Shown: positions 51,434 to 59,463, counted from the first letter of the stretch. The stretch is DNA of 64,000 nucleotides from Streptomyces taklimakanensis (GCF_009709575.1 NZ_WIXO01000001.1:1488001-1552000); one strand, 5' to 3'. Notes: a model not told the origin generated them from the sequence alone. Numbers and translations: made by a program.

Positions 51434-52168
51434 ATGCCGTCCGAGCCCTCCACGCCCTCCGTGCCGTCCGACGGCGCCCCGCGGGCCGCCGCCCCGCTGA
51501 CGGCCCGTGCCCTGCTGCTGGACATGGACGGCACCCTGGTCGACTCCGACGCCGCCGTGGAGCGCGTCTGGCGCGGCTGGGCCGCCGAGCATGGCCTGGA
51601 CGGCGACGAGGTCATGAGGGTGGCGCACGGGCGGCAGGGCTACGCCACGATGGCCGAGCTGCTGCCCGACCGCCCGATGGAGGTCAACCACGAGGAGAAC
51701 CGGCGCCTGCTGGCCCTGGAGACCGCCGACACCGACGACGTCGTGCCGATCCCGGGTGCCCCCGCCTTCCTCGCGGCGATCGAGCACCTCCCCCACGCCC
51801 TGGTCACCTCGGCGACCCTCCCCCTGGCCACCGCACGGATGACGGCGGCGGGGCTGCCGATGCCGCGGGTGCGGGTCACCGCCGAGGCGGTCGGCGCCGG
51901 CAAGCCGCACCCGGAGGGCTTCCTCAAGGCCGCCGCCGAGCTGGGCTTCGCCCCGGAGGACTGCGTCGTCTTCGAGGACTCCGCGGCGGGCGTCGCGGCG
52001 GGCCGCGCGGCCGGTATGCGGGTGGTCGGCGTCGGCCCCCGAGCGGGGGCCCTCTCCCCCACCCTGCACGTTCCGTCGCTGGAGCGCCTGCGCGTCGAGC
52101 CGCTGGACGGCGAGGGCGTACGGCTGAGCGTCCTCCCCGAGGGCGCCCCCGGCCGGGACTCCGCCTGA
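51434..52168 (+). CDS. HAD-superfamily sugar-phosphatase-like hydrolase
   Basis: A 244-residue HAD enzyme of the beta-phosphoglucomutase-like subgroup. Motif I is LLLDMDGTLVDSDAAVERVW, motif II LVTSATL, motif III AGKPHPEGFLKAAAELG and motif IV VFEDSAAGVAAGRAAGM. The substrate is probably a sugar or polyol phosphate, as in YniC or GPP-like phosphatases. The ATG at 51434 has weak ribosome binding sequence; the first 24 residues are Ser/Pro-rich and may be an over-extension. Confidence 0.85.
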   Translation: MPSEPSTPSVPSDGAPRAAAPLTARALLLDMDGTLVDSDAAVERVWRGWAAEHGLDGDEVMRVAHGRQGYATMAELLPDRPMEVNHEENRRLLALETADTDDVVPIPGAPAFLAAIEHLPHALVTSATLPLATARMTAAGLPMPRVRVTAEAVGAGKPHPEGFLKAAAELGFAPEDCVVFEDSAAGVAAGRAAGMRVVGVGPRAGALSPTLHVPSLERLRVEPLDGEGVRLSVLPEGAPGRDSA

Positions 52169-52173
52169 CGCAC

Positions 52174-52333
52174 GGCGCCCCGGCCGGGGCGCCCGCTCCC
52201 GGGCCGTCCGAGCCGGCCGCCTCCGCCGGACGGCCCCCACCGACACACGCCCCTCACCCAGGGTCTTCCTCCCCGCCGACCCGGGCGGCGGGGCGTGGCA
52301 GCCTCGGCGGCGCCGGGTGCCCCCGGCGCCGCC
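52174..52333. terminator. Two hairpins between convergent genes
   Basis: A perfect 20-bp palindrome (52174-52193, GGCGCCCCGG and its mirror) lies 6 bases after the HAD gene stop. A second hairpin, GGCGGCGCCGGG (52306-52317) with CCCGGCGCCGCC (52322-52333), precedes the stop of the minus-strand GDT1 gene. The rest of the gap shows nothing. Confidence 0.65.
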
Positions 52334-52353
52334 GCTCCGTTTCCGGCCGGACG

Positions 52354-52935
52354 TCAGCCGGTGAGCGCCTCGTGGAAGCTGAGCGCGGCCAGCACGAGCA
52401 TCACGCACGCCGCGATCCGGGAGATCAGCCGCAGCGGGACGCGTCGCATCAGCGCCCGGCCGCCCAGGATGCCGATGGCGGCGACCGCCCAGAGCGCGAG
52501 CACCGCGCCGAGGGCCACCGACAGCGGGTTCTCGTAGCGGGCGGCGAGGTTGGCCGTCATGATCTGGGTGAGATCGCCGAACTCGGCGATCAGGATCAGC
52601 ATGAAACCGCTGCTCGCCACCTTCCAGAAGGACTGGTCGGCGGGCTTGCGGACCTCCTCGTCGTCGTCGCCCTTCTTCAGCAGCAGCACCAACGCCCCCG
52701 CCAGGAACAGCGCGCCGGTGACCCCCTGCACCAGCCGCTGCGGCAACAGGGTCAGCACGCTGCCCGCGGCGACGGCGAGCGCGACGTGGAGCGCGAAGGC
52801 GGCGGCGACGCCGACGAAGACGTGGGAGGCGCGGTAGCGGGTGCCGAGCACCAGCCCGGCCAGGGCGGTCTTGTCGGGCAGTTCGGCCAGGAAGACGACG
52901 CCGAAGGTCACGGCGGCTGCGGTAAGGCTGAACAC
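52354..52935 (-). CDS. GDT1/TMEM165 (MneA-type) manganese exporter
   Basis: A 193-residue membrane protein of the UPF0016 family. The two family hallmarks, FLAELPDKTALAGLVLG (residues 14-30) and LIAEFGDLTQIMTANLA (about 118-134), are the E-x-G/P-D-K/L-T repeats that form the cation path. A charged loop KKGDDDEEVRKP lies between the repeats. Bacterial relatives export Mn2+. Its leader contains a yybP-ykoY riboswitch, which switches expression on when manganese is high. GTG start at 52935; the ribosome binding site may be part of the switch. Confidence 0.92.
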   Translation of the reverse strand: MFSLTAAAVTFGVVFLAELPDKTALAGLVLGTRYRASHVFVGVAAAFALHVALAVAAGSVLTLLPQRLVQGVTGALFLAGALVLLLKKGDDDEEVRKPADQSFWKVASSGFMLILIAEFGDLTQIMTANLAARYENPLSVALGAVLALWAVAAIGILGGRALMRRVPLRLISRIAACVMLVLAALSFHEALTG

Positions 52936-53034
52936 GGAAAGGATTCCTCGTCGATCGGGCTGCCCTGCCGAGGGGCCCGTGGTGGGAGCGCGCTTCGGCA
53001 CGGCAGCGTCGTGGCGACTGCCGTGGGCAGTCCT

Positions 53035-53175
53035 GGACACTGCGGCCGAAGGTCTCGCCAGCCGGCGCGCGCCGCGCACCGGCTCCGGGCGCCGGGCCGG
53101 CCGCGGTCGAGCGGTCGGCCAGTATGTCGACGGTCCGGCGAAGAGCTACTCCCCTTCAGACTCGCCCCAGCCTAC
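53035..53175 (-). promoter_or_regulatory. yybP-ykoY (manganese) riboswitch
   Basis: Read on the minus strand, AAGGGGAGTAGCTCTT (near 53156-53141) and, after a long variable helix, GCTGGCGAGACCTT (near 53064-53051) are the two conserved parts of the yybP-ykoY riboswitch that form the Mn2+-binding loops. A GTCGACATACTGGCC segment between them also fits. It lies about 100 bases upstream of the GDT1 gene, in the same orientation. Ends are approximate. Confidence 0.92.
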
Positions 53176-53419
53176 GCGATCCCCGTCCGGCTCCCGGCTT
53201 CCCCCTCCCGGCGCGGGGCGGCTCCCGGTGTTCCGGGCGGGCACCGCACGCGGGTCGGATGCCTCACGCTCCCGAATCGGTCCTGGCAGCGGCCTTGATA
53301 TGACGTGCTCATGTCGCCAGCCTGTTACCTGACACCCACCGGGCGGAAACCTTTCGGCGCCACTCTGTCGGCGTCCCCCACCCGGCCCGTCCGGTCTTCC
53401 CCCACCCAAGGGAGTTCCC

Positions 53420-54091
53420 ATGCACGGCATGCGCACGTCCGTCTCGCGACGCGGCCTCTACGCGCGTCGATCCACCACGCTCGGCGCACTCCTGGCGCTC
53501 TGCGCCGGCCTGTTCCTCGTGACCGGCCCCGCCGCCCAGGCCGCTCCCCCCACCCCGCCGAGCGCCTCCGTCGCCCGCTCCTACCTCGGCGCCCTGACGG
53601 TACGGGCCGAGGGATCCTCCGACGGCTACAGCCGCGACAGGTTCCCGCACTGGTCCGGCCAGGGCGGCAACTGCAACACCCGCGAGGTGGTCCTCAAGCG
53701 CGACGGCACCGGCGTCGTCCAGGACGGCGGCTGCGCGGCGGTCAGCGGCAGGTGGTACTCGCCCTACGACGGCGCCACCTGGTACGCCGCCTCCGACGTG
53801 GACATCGACCACGTCGTTCCGCTCGCCGAGGCCTGGCGATCGGGAGCCTCCTCCTGGACCACCTCCCGGCGGCAGGCGTTCGCCAACGACCTCTCCATCG
53901 CGCAGCTCATCGCCGTCACCGACAACGTCAACCAGTCCAAGGGCGACAAGGACCCGGCGGAGTGGATGCCGCCGCGCTCCTCCTACCACTGCGTCTACGC
54001 CCGGATGTGGGTGTGGGTGAAGTACGACTACGGCCTGTCCGTGGACTCCGCCGAGAAGTCCAGGCTGAGCAGCGTTCTGAGCGGCTGCTGA
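53420..54091 (+). CDS. Secreted HNH nuclease
   Basis: A 223-residue exported protein of the HNH/DUF1524 (GmrSD-like) type. Residues 1-42 are a signal peptide ending AAQAA. The nuclease motif is VDIDHVVPLAEAWRSGASSW (D130, H131), followed by the conserved TDNVNQSKGDKDPAEWMPP and YHCVYARMWVWVKYDYGLSVD. Cysteines in GGNCNTREVV, DGGCAAV, YHCVYA and the last residue could form disulphides. Such secreted Streptomyces nucleases degrade extracellular DNA. The ATG follows AAGGGAG. Confidence 0.9.
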   Translation: MHGMRTSVSRRGLYARRSTTLGALLALCAGLFLVTGPAAQAAPPTPPSASVARSYLGALTVRAEGSSDGYSRDRFPHWSGQGGNCNTREVVLKRDGTGVVQDGGCAAVSGRWYSPYDGATWYAASDVDIDHVVPLAEAWRSGASSWTTSRRQAFANDLSIAQLIAVTDNVNQSKGDKDPAEWMPPRSSYHCVYARMWVWVKYDYGLSVDSAEKSRLSSVLSGC

Positions 54092-54114
54092 GCGGTCCGC
54101 CGCCGGACCCGTGC

Positions 54115-54153
54115 GGGCCCGCGCCCGGTCGCGGCTGGACCGGGCGCGGGCCC
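54115..54153. terminator. 16-bp perfect hairpin terminator
   Basis: GGGCCCGCGCCCGGTC (54115-54130) pairs exactly with GACCGGGCGCGGGCCC (54138-54153), between convergent genes ending at 54091 and 54257. Confidence 0.88.
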
Positions 54154-54256
54154 CGAGCGGCCGCGGCCCCGGAGGCGGACGGATCCCCTCCGAAGACGGC
54201 GCTCGGCGAGGGGCCCGTCCGGACACGACGGCCGGGCCCGGGCTCCGGTGGTTCCG

Positions 54257-54997
54257 TTATCCCCGTCCCGCCGGGTCGAACGGCACGGTGACGCAGGCCA
54301 CCCGCCGTCCCGCCGCGCCGGCGTGCGCGGGATCGCGCCGCGTGCGGTGCTCGTACACCACCACCGAGCGCGCCTCGCCCGCCCGGAAGTGCCAGGAGTG
54401 ACCGGAGACCGCCTCGCCCTCGCCCTTCTCGTCGGTGGTGAAGTCCAGCCAGACCTCGTTCTCGGGGTTGGTGTACCGGAAGTCGGGGGAGGTGACACGC
54501 GTCCTGGGGTCCCGGACGTTCTGGTAGCGGGAGCCGGCGGCCGCGGGGTCGGCGGTGCACGGCCCGGTGTGGACGTGCGCCCCGTAACCGCGCCCCTCCG
54601 GCAACCCCTGGACGCCGAGCGTGATCGTCATGCCCCGACGTCCGTTGAACTGCGCCACCTCGACCGTGGCTCCGGCGGGCACCAACCGCCGGTCGTACGT
54701 CAGGGCGGAGCGCGCCCCCGAGTCGCCGGGCGCGGCGAAGGTGCCCCTGGCCCAGGCGACCCGGTTGCCCTCGGTGAGCCGGTCGTGGCCCGTCCGGCCG
54801 ACGTTGACGGCGCCGTCGACTGCCTCGGCGAGCCGGGCGGTGTCGACGAGGCCGATGATTCCCGGAAGGCCGGGGCCGGGCTCTCCCGCGGCGCTCGCCG
54901 TGCCCGCCGCCGCCAGTGCCACCGCCAACGCGGCCGTCAGCCCGGTCCGCAGCGCGGCCCTCGGAACGGTGTACGCCACTTTCCTGCCCCTGGGCAT
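54257..54997 (-). CDS. Secreted Cu/Zn-superoxide-dismutase-like protein
   Basis: A 246-residue exported protein; the signal peptide runs to about residue 36 (ALRTGLTAALAVALAAAGTASA). The core resembles the SOD_Cu fold: GMTITLGVQGLPEGRGYGAHVHTGPC, then NEVWLDFTTDEKGEGEA, GHSWHF and ARSVVVYEHRT. Histidines in AHVH, GHSWH and YEH could be metal ligands, but the usual G-x-HLH spacing is not intact, so dismutase activity is uncertain. ATG at 54997 follows AGGAGG. Ends in a TAA, rare for this genome. Confidence 0.75.
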   Translation of the reverse strand: MPRGRKVAYTVPRAALRTGLTAALAVALAAAGTASAAGEPGPGLPGIIGLVDTARLAEAVDGAVNVGRTGHDRLTEGNRVAWARGTFAAPGDSGARSALTYDRRLVPAGATVEVAQFNGRRGMTITLGVQGLPEGRGYGAHVHTGPCTADPAAAGSRYQNVRDPRTRVTSPDFRYTNPENEVWLDFTTDEKGEGEAVSGHSWHFRAGEARSVVVYEHRTRRDPAHAGAAGRRVACVTVPFDPAGRG

Positions 54998-55181
54998 GTC
55001 AGCCCTCCTGTTCCCGTGGTCGTGGTGAGCCGGTCGGTCGCCCATGCTCCGCCAGGTCGGGTCGGTCGACGGGGAGGAGCCGTGTCGCGGCACCCCGGCC
55101 GATCCTCACGGGTGACACGGGCGTAGGCTGTTCGGCGGCATACCGCTCGCGGACGGAACCGGGGTCGGGGCCGAGCGGGGG

Positions 55182-55838
55182 GTGGAAGTGCAGGAAACAC
55201 TGGGGGAGTTGATCTACGCCCCCTGGGTCTACGTGCTCGTGGCACTGTCGGTGTTGCTCGACGTCTTCCTCCCCTTCCTGCCCAGCGGCGTCATCGTCGT
55301 CGCGGCCGCGACTGTCGCCGCGGGGGCCGCCGCCGAGGCGGCCGAATCCGCCGGGCTCGCCGCGGCGACGACGAGCGCCGCACTGCCCGAGACGTTCGTC
55401 CTGGTGCTCTGTGCCGCGAGCGCCTCGGTCCTGGGGGATCTGGTGGTGTACCGGCTCGCCCGTCACGGCAGCACCCGTTTCGACCGGGCCGTGGCCCGCT
55501 CCCGGCGGCTGTCGACCGCCCAGGAACGGCTCGGACAGGCGCTGCGGCAGGGCGCCGGTCCGCTGTTCGTCCTGGCCCGGTTCGCCCCGGCCGGCCGCTC
55601 GGTGATGAGTCTGGCGGCGGGCGTCGCGCAGCGCCGCACGCGGGAGTTCCTGCCCTGGTCGGCCCTGGCGGGCCTGGCGTGGGCGCTGTACAGCGTGGGA
55701 ATCGGCTACTTCGGGGGGCAGTGGCTGGGCTCGACGTGGCTGGGCGCGGCGGTTCCGGCACTGGCCCTCTTCGGCGCGGGCGGAGTGGCGACCTGCCTGG
55801 TCCGACGCAGGAACGCGTCGGCCCCGCGGGCGGCCTGA
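55182..55838 (+). CDS. DedA/VTT-family membrane protein
   Basis: A 218-residue membrane protein of the DedA (SNARE-associated/VTT) family. The re-entrant-loop hallmark is DVFLPFLPSGVIVVAAATVAAG, and the second is VLARFAPAGRSVMSLAAGVAQRRTREFLPWSALAGLAWALYSVGIGYFGGQWLG. The F-x-R-F/A-P-x-G-R-motif arginines are present. Family members help recycle undecaprenyl phosphate or flip lipids. GTG start at 55182. Confidence 0.85.
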   Translation: MEVQETLGELIYAPWVYVLVALSVLLDVFLPFLPSGVIVVAAATVAAGAAAEAAESAGLAAATTSAALPETFVLVLCAASASVLGDLVVYRLARHGSTRFDRAVARSRRLSTAQERLGQALRQGAGPLFVLARFAPAGRSVMSLAAGVAQRRTREFLPWSALAGLAWALYSVGIGYFGGQWLGSTWLGAAVPALALFGAGGVATCLVRRRNASAPRAA

Positions 55839-55874
55839 CCCCGCGCCTTTCTCCGGCGTCCGCGGGGCTCCGCA

Positions 55875-55901
55875 CGCCCCGCCGCGCGGGGCGGCGGGGC
55901 G
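55875..55901. terminator. Hairpin between convergent genes
   Basis: CGCCCCGCCGC (55875-55885) and GCGGCGGGGCG (55891-55901) with a 5-base loop, between genes ending at 55838 and 55940. Confidence 0.65.
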
Positions 55902-55939
55902 GGGCCGTCGACGATGGGGCCGGCGGACGGCTCAAGGGG

Positions 55940-56761
55940 TCAGGGCTTGCGGGCGACTCCCGCGTAGAGGGAGACCTCCGCGTCGGTGACGTCCGCGTAG
56001 GGCTGGTCGGGTTCCGGCCTCCAGCGGTGCGGCACCACCAGACCCGGTTCGACGAACTCCAGCCCGTCGAAGAAGCGCAGGATCTGCTCCCGGGTGCGGT
56101 CCTGGGCCCCGGCCGCGGAACCCGACATCGACATCTGGTGCAGCCGCTCCCACGTCTCGGGGTCGAGGTCGGGGGTGCAGTGGGTGAGGGTGAGGTAGCT
56201 GCCCGACGGCAGCGCGTCCACCAACCGTGCCACCAGTTCGTACGGCTTCTTGTCGTCGTTGATGTAGTGGAGCAGCGCGTTGAGGGAGAGCGCGACCGGA
56301 CGGTCCATGTCCAGGACCTCGCGCAGTTCGGGGTGGTTCAGGATCGAGTCCGGATCGGTCGCGTCCGCGTGCAGGTAGGCGGTGCGGCCCTCGGGCGTGC
56401 TGCGCAGCAGCGCCTGCGCGTAGCGCAGCACGATGGGGTCGTTGTCGGCGTAGACGACCCGCGCCTCGGGCGCTGTGCCCTGGACGACCTGGTGCAGGTT
56501 GGGCTCGGTCGGAATGCCCGTGCCGACGTCCAGGAACTGGCGGATGCCGGCCTCGCGGACGAGCCACCGCGCGGCCCGGTGCATGAAGGCGCGGTTGACG
56601 CGGGCGCCGGTCCGCACCCCGGGCCAGATGCCGATGACGGCCTCCGCTCCCTGGATGTCGGCTTCGTAGTTGGTCTTTCCTCCGAGGAAGTAGTCGTACA
56701 TGCGGGCCGAGTGCGGCCTGCTGGTGTCGATGTCGTCGGCGTGGAAGCCCTGGGCGGTCAT
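55940..56761 (-). CDS. SAM-dependent methyltransferase, DUF574 (Methyltransf_19) type
   Basis: A 273-residue protein of a Streptomyces-expanded methyltransferase family. It opens with the diagnostic DIDTSRPHSARMYDYFLGGKTNYEAD, followed by NRAFMHRAARWLVREAGIRQFLDVGTGIPTEPNLH, which is the SAM-binding loop, then VVYADNDPIVL and ALSLNALLHYINDD. Members are numerous, often next to WhiJ-like regulators, and their targets are unknown. It lies 39 bases downstream of the DUF397 gene and probably belongs to that operon. Confidence 0.88.
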   Translation of the reverse strand: MTAQGFHADDIDTSRPHSARMYDYFLGGKTNYEADIQGAEAVIGIWPGVRTGARVNRAFMHRAARWLVREAGIRQFLDVGTGIPTEPNLHQVVQGTAPEARVVYADNDPIVLRYAQALLRSTPEGRTAYLHADATDPDSILNHPELREVLDMDRPVALSLNALLHYINDDKKPYELVARLVDALPSGSYLTLTHCTPDLDPETWERLHQMSMSGSAAGAQDRTREQILRFFDGLEFVEPGLVVPHRWRPEPDQPYADVTDAEVSLYAGVARKP

Positions 56762-56800
56762 CTGCTCTCCCGTGGGGGGTGGTGGTGGACTCGGAGCCGC

Positions 56801-57037
56801 TCAGGTGAGCAGGAAGTCGGCCTCGCCGAGCTTGGCTCCCCGGATGAACGACTCGATCTCCTGGTAGGTGTAGATCAGGGCGGGACCATCGGGGTCACTG
56901 GACTGCCGCAGGGCCACCCGGCCGTCGCCGAGCTTCATCGCTTCCACGCAGTTGCCGCCGTTGGTGCCGCTCCAGGGCTTCTGCCAGCCCTCGGTCCCGA
57001 GTTCCTTGGCCGGCATCCCGTTGTAAATGTGACCCAT
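56801..57037 (-). CDS. DUF397-domain small protein
   Basis: A 78-residue protein with the DUF397 signature: WQKPWSGTNGGNCVEAMKLGDGRVALRQSSDPDGPALIYTYQEIESFIRGAK. The strongly conserved S-x-x-GNCVE-motif and D-S-DPxGP loop are present. Such proteins are encoded beside WhiJ-type XRE regulators and are thought to modulate them. It starts 3 bases after the XRE stop. No catalytic residues. Confidence 0.92.
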   Translation of the reverse strand: MGHIYNGMPAKELGTEGWQKPWSGTNGGNCVEAMKLGDGRVALRQSSDPDGPALIYTYQEIESFIRGAKLGEADFLLT

Positions 57038-57040
57038 CGG

Positions 57041-57880
57041 TCAGAACTCCTTGCGAATGGCACCGAGGAACTCCTCGGTGTGTCGTACTGATGCGGCCTG
57101 CGCACCCATGCGGTCCAACACCTCCAGGTAGGCGGCCGTGTCGGGGCGCTCGTCGACGTAGACGGCACCGGTGAGGCCCTCGGTGTAGACGATGTCCGGG
57201 AGTTCCGGTATGTCGAACCGGAAGAGCTGGAAGGGCCCGAACATCCCCGGGTGGGGTCCCGCCTCGAACGGCAGGACCTGGAGGGAGACGTTCGGTGCCG
57301 CCAGCACCTCCGCAAGCCGGTCGATCTGCTTCCGCATGACCTCGGGACCCCCGACCGGCCTGCGCAGGACCGTTTCGTCCATCACGACCCACAGCCTGGG
57401 CGCGTCGTTCCGGACCAGAAGCGCCTGCCGCTCCATGCGCAGCGCCACGCGGCGGTCCAGCTCCTCCTCGGAGGCGTTGGGGAAACCGGTGCGCAGCAGC
57501 TCGCGGGCGTAGTCCTCGGTCTGGAGCAGCCCGGGAACGCAGTGCGGCTCGTAGCCGCGGATGACGTTGGCCGCTCCCTCCAGGCTCACGTACAGGCCGA
57601 ACCAGTCGGGCAGCACGTCCCGGAACCGGTGCCACCATCCCGGCCTGCGGGATTCCTCCACCAGTGCGAGGAAGGAGTCGATCTCCCGCCGTTCGACCCC
57701 GTAGGTCTCCAGCAGCTTCTCGACGAACAGCGGTTTCAAGCCGACTTCGGCCTTCTCCATCCGCCGCACCGTGGCGGCGTTCACGCTGAGCGCCCGGGCG
57801 GCTTCCTCGAAGGAGCATCCGGCCCGTTCCCGCAGGTCGCGGAGCCTCAGGCCGAGCACTATCCGCCCGACGGTCGCCAC
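57041..57880 (-). CDS. WhiJ-like XRE regulator with DUF5753 domain
   Basis: A 279-residue regulator. The helix-turn-helix lies at about 11-65 (RLRDLRERAGCSFEEAARALSVNAATVRRMEKAEVGLKPLFVEKLLETYG). The C-terminal DUF5753 domain begins EGAANVIRGYEPHCVPGLLQTEDYARELL and continues RMERQALL, WVVMDETVLRRPVGGPEVMRKQI, and PFEAGPHPGMFGPFQLFRF. The GTG start follows GAGGAAA. It heads an operon with DUF397 and DUF574 genes and is divergent from an anti-sigma-like ATPase gene. This layout matches WhiJ loci, which restrain development and secondary metabolism in Streptomyces. Confidence 0.92.
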   Translation of the reverse strand: MATVGRIVLGLRLRDLRERAGCSFEEAARALSVNAATVRRMEKAEVGLKPLFVEKLLETYGVERREIDSFLALVEESRRPGWWHRFRDVLPDWFGLYVSLEGAANVIRGYEPHCVPGLLQTEDYARELLRTGFPNASEEELDRRVALRMERQALLVRNDAPRLWVVMDETVLRRPVGGPEVMRKQIDRLAEVLAAPNVSLQVLPFEAGPHPGMFGPFQLFRFDIPELPDIVYTEGLTGAVYVDERPDTAAYLEVLDRMGAQAASVRHTEEFLGAIRKEF

Positions 57881-57957
57881 GTTTCCTCCTCAAAACCCCG
57901 ATCGAAAAGAGAGTCTGACACACCGTCGATGCCGGACACAGCCTGCCCCCGATATTC

Positions 57958-57981
57958 TGCAATTTGCAAGACGCCTCTTGC
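57958..57981. promoter_or_regulatory. Dyad sites between the WhiJ-like gene and the ATPase gene
   Basis: TGCAATTTGCA (57958-57968) is a perfect 11-bp palindrome. Overlapping it, GCAAG (57966-57970) and CTTGC (57977-57981) form a second dyad. These lie in the 170-base divergent gap and are candidate operators for the WhiJ-like protein. Confidence 0.5.
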
Positions 57982-58049
57982 CTTCTGCCTACCGCAGCGA
58001 GGATAGTGAGGACTCCCCGCAGGACGATGGACACGGAAGGCGGACGGCC

Positions 58050-58493
58050 GTGGCGCTACCCCAAGGCACGATGACGCTCCCGACCTCGGTCGGCCTCTGC
58101 CCCGACCTGCGTCAGGAGACCTTCGAGCTGCCGGCCCAGGCCGTCTCCGTCGCCGACGCGCGCAACCGGGTCCACGAGCGTCTGCTCCAGTGGGGGTTCG
58201 CCCCGGAGGTCTGCCACACGGCACGGCTGGTGGTCTCCGAACTGTTCACCAACGCCGTGCTGCACACGGACAGCGACCGGATCGGCTGCCTGCTCTACGT
58301 CGCCGACGGTCAGGTCCGCATCGAGGTGCGCGATCAGGGCAGCTACACCAGCACCCCGATGCTGCGCTTCCCCGGGGCCGACGAGGAGCGCGGCCGGGGA
58401 CTCCAGCTCATCGAAACGCTCGCACAGGCCTGGGGGGTGGAGTCCGCAGGACTCGGACTGGGCCACATCGTGTGGGCCGTCATCCGGCCCTGA
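58050..58493 (+). CDS. Anti-sigma-type ATP-binding protein (HATPase_c)
   Basis: A 147-residue GHKL ATPase. Landmarks: N-box VVSELFTNAVLHT, G1 EVRDQG, and G2 EERGRGLQLIETLAQAWGVE. It would bind ATP and inhibit or phosphorylate a sigma-control partner. It is divergent from the WhiJ-like gene, a regular member of such loci. The GTG at 58050 has GGAAGG 9 bases upstream; an ATG at 58071 (AAGG upstream) is a close alternative that shortens it by 7 residues. Confidence 0.85.
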   Translation: MALPQGTMTLPTSVGLCPDLRQETFELPAQAVSVADARNRVHERLLQWGFAPEVCHTARLVVSELFTNAVLHTDSDRIGCLLYVADGQVRIEVRDQGSYTSTPMLRFPGADEERGRGLQLIETLAQAWGVESAGLGLGHIVWAVIRP

Positions 58494-58564
58494 GCCGTCC
58501 AGCGGCCGGATGACCGCAAGGGCCCGGACCCGCCTCGGCGAGGGGGCGGGACCGGGCCGCGGAC

Positions 58565-58608
58565 GGGAGGGGGTCCGAACCGCGTGGGGGCGGCTCGGAC
58601 CCCCTCCC
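58565..58608 (+). terminator. 14-bp hairpin followed by a polypyrimidine tract
   Basis: GGGAGGGGGTCCGA (58565-58578) pairs perfectly with TCGGACCCCCTCCC (58595-58608), then a C/T tract with many T residues follows. Ends the ATPase transcript. Confidence 0.82.
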
Positions 58609-58684
58609 CTCCTTTCCTCGTCCTTCTCTCCCTTCTTCCCCCTCCCTCCTCCCCTTCTTCCTCTTCTCCCTCTTCTCCTCCCGC
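58600..58684. repeat. Polypyrimidine tract of about 80 bases
   Basis: From 58600 to about 58682 the plus strand is almost only C and T, with irregular CTTCC, CCTC and TTCT units. One G breaks it near 58620. It follows the terminator stem and covers no gene. Confidence 0.85.
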
Positions 58685-58717
58685 CGCGCGCGGTGACGGA
58701 GCGCCAACGGCCCCTAC

Positions 58718-58982
58718 TTGCGCAATGAGTTGAAAATTCTTTCGGCCACTTCCTCCGCCGAAGAGCGTCAAAGCCTCGGCACCGCTCCCCCGCTGGCCAC
58801 AGCGCCGACTCCACCGCCCGTCGGGGGCACCGAAGCCACGGCGTCCCCGACGAGCGAGGAGACCCCACAACCGAGCGAAACGGAGGAAAACCGGTTCGTC
58901 CTGCGGCGGAGCGTCCCGTACCGCCCCCTCGGCACCACAGCGCGGAGGACGTCAGCTCTTGCGCAAGGAGTCGCAAATTCTT
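58718..58982. repeat. Pair of 24-bp direct repeats in a gene-free gap
   Basis: Two 24-base copies, at 58718-58741 and 58959-58982, agree at 21 of 24 positions. Each starts with the palindrome TTGCGCAA, has GAGT in the middle and ends AAATTCTT. They are 241 bases apart with no convincing gene between them; the second copy ends 77 bases before the secreted-protein gene at 59059. They look like paired regulator sites. Confidence 0.7.
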
Positions 58983-59058
58983 CCATGAGGGAATCGGGGT
59001 TCCCTACGCTCGCACCGAGAAGCCGACCCGTCGTCATGTCCCACGAAGGGAAGCCACC

Positions 59059-59403
59059 GTGCGCGCTCCGCTACGCCGTTCCCTCCTCGCGGCCGTTCCC
59101 GCGGCCGCCCTCGCCCTGCTGTGCGCGGGAATCGCCCTCGGCTCCCCGGCACGGGCCGCCGAGGAGCCCCACGCCGGGGAGAGCTCCGCCCCGTCCTGCC
59201 TCCGGTACTCGGCGGGCTGGCGCTACACCTTCGTCACCAACGACTGCGACACCGTCCGACACCTCACCGTGGAGTACTCCGACGGCCGGACCGTCCCCTG
59301 CCGCACCGCCGCGCCCCGCGAGACCGTGACGTTCCCCGGCCACGGCTTCGGGACCGGCGTCGACGTCACCGGGGTGCGCGCCTGCCCGGCCGTGCCGTCC
59401 TGA
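59059..59403 (+). CDS. Small secreted protein, disulphide-containing
   Basis: A 114-residue exported protein. Residues 1-34 are a signal peptide (LLAAVPAAALALLCAGIALGSPARAA). The mature 80 residues are beta-rich with four cysteines (SCLRYSAGWRYTFVTNDCDTVRHLTVEYSDGRTVPCRTAAPRETVTFPGHG, and VRACPAV), likely forming two disulphides. It resembles small actinobacterial secreted proteins of unknown function. GTG follows GAAGGGAAG. The direct repeats upstream may control it. Confidence 0.78.
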   Translation: MRAPLRRSLLAAVPAAALALLCAGIALGSPARAAEEPHAGESSAPSCLRYSAGWRYTFVTNDCDTVRHLTVEYSDGRTVPCRTAAPRETVTFPGHGFGTGVDVTGVRACPAVPS

Positions 59404-59463
59404 CCCGCCCCGGCCGCGGCGCGTCCGGGAGCCGACCACCGGCCCCGCGGGGCCCGTAACCCC

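Noticed and set aside
58768..59037. An 89-codon minus-strand frame in the gap before the secreted protein gene
   Set aside because: No ribosome binding site, no recognisable motif, and it crosses one of the direct repeats.
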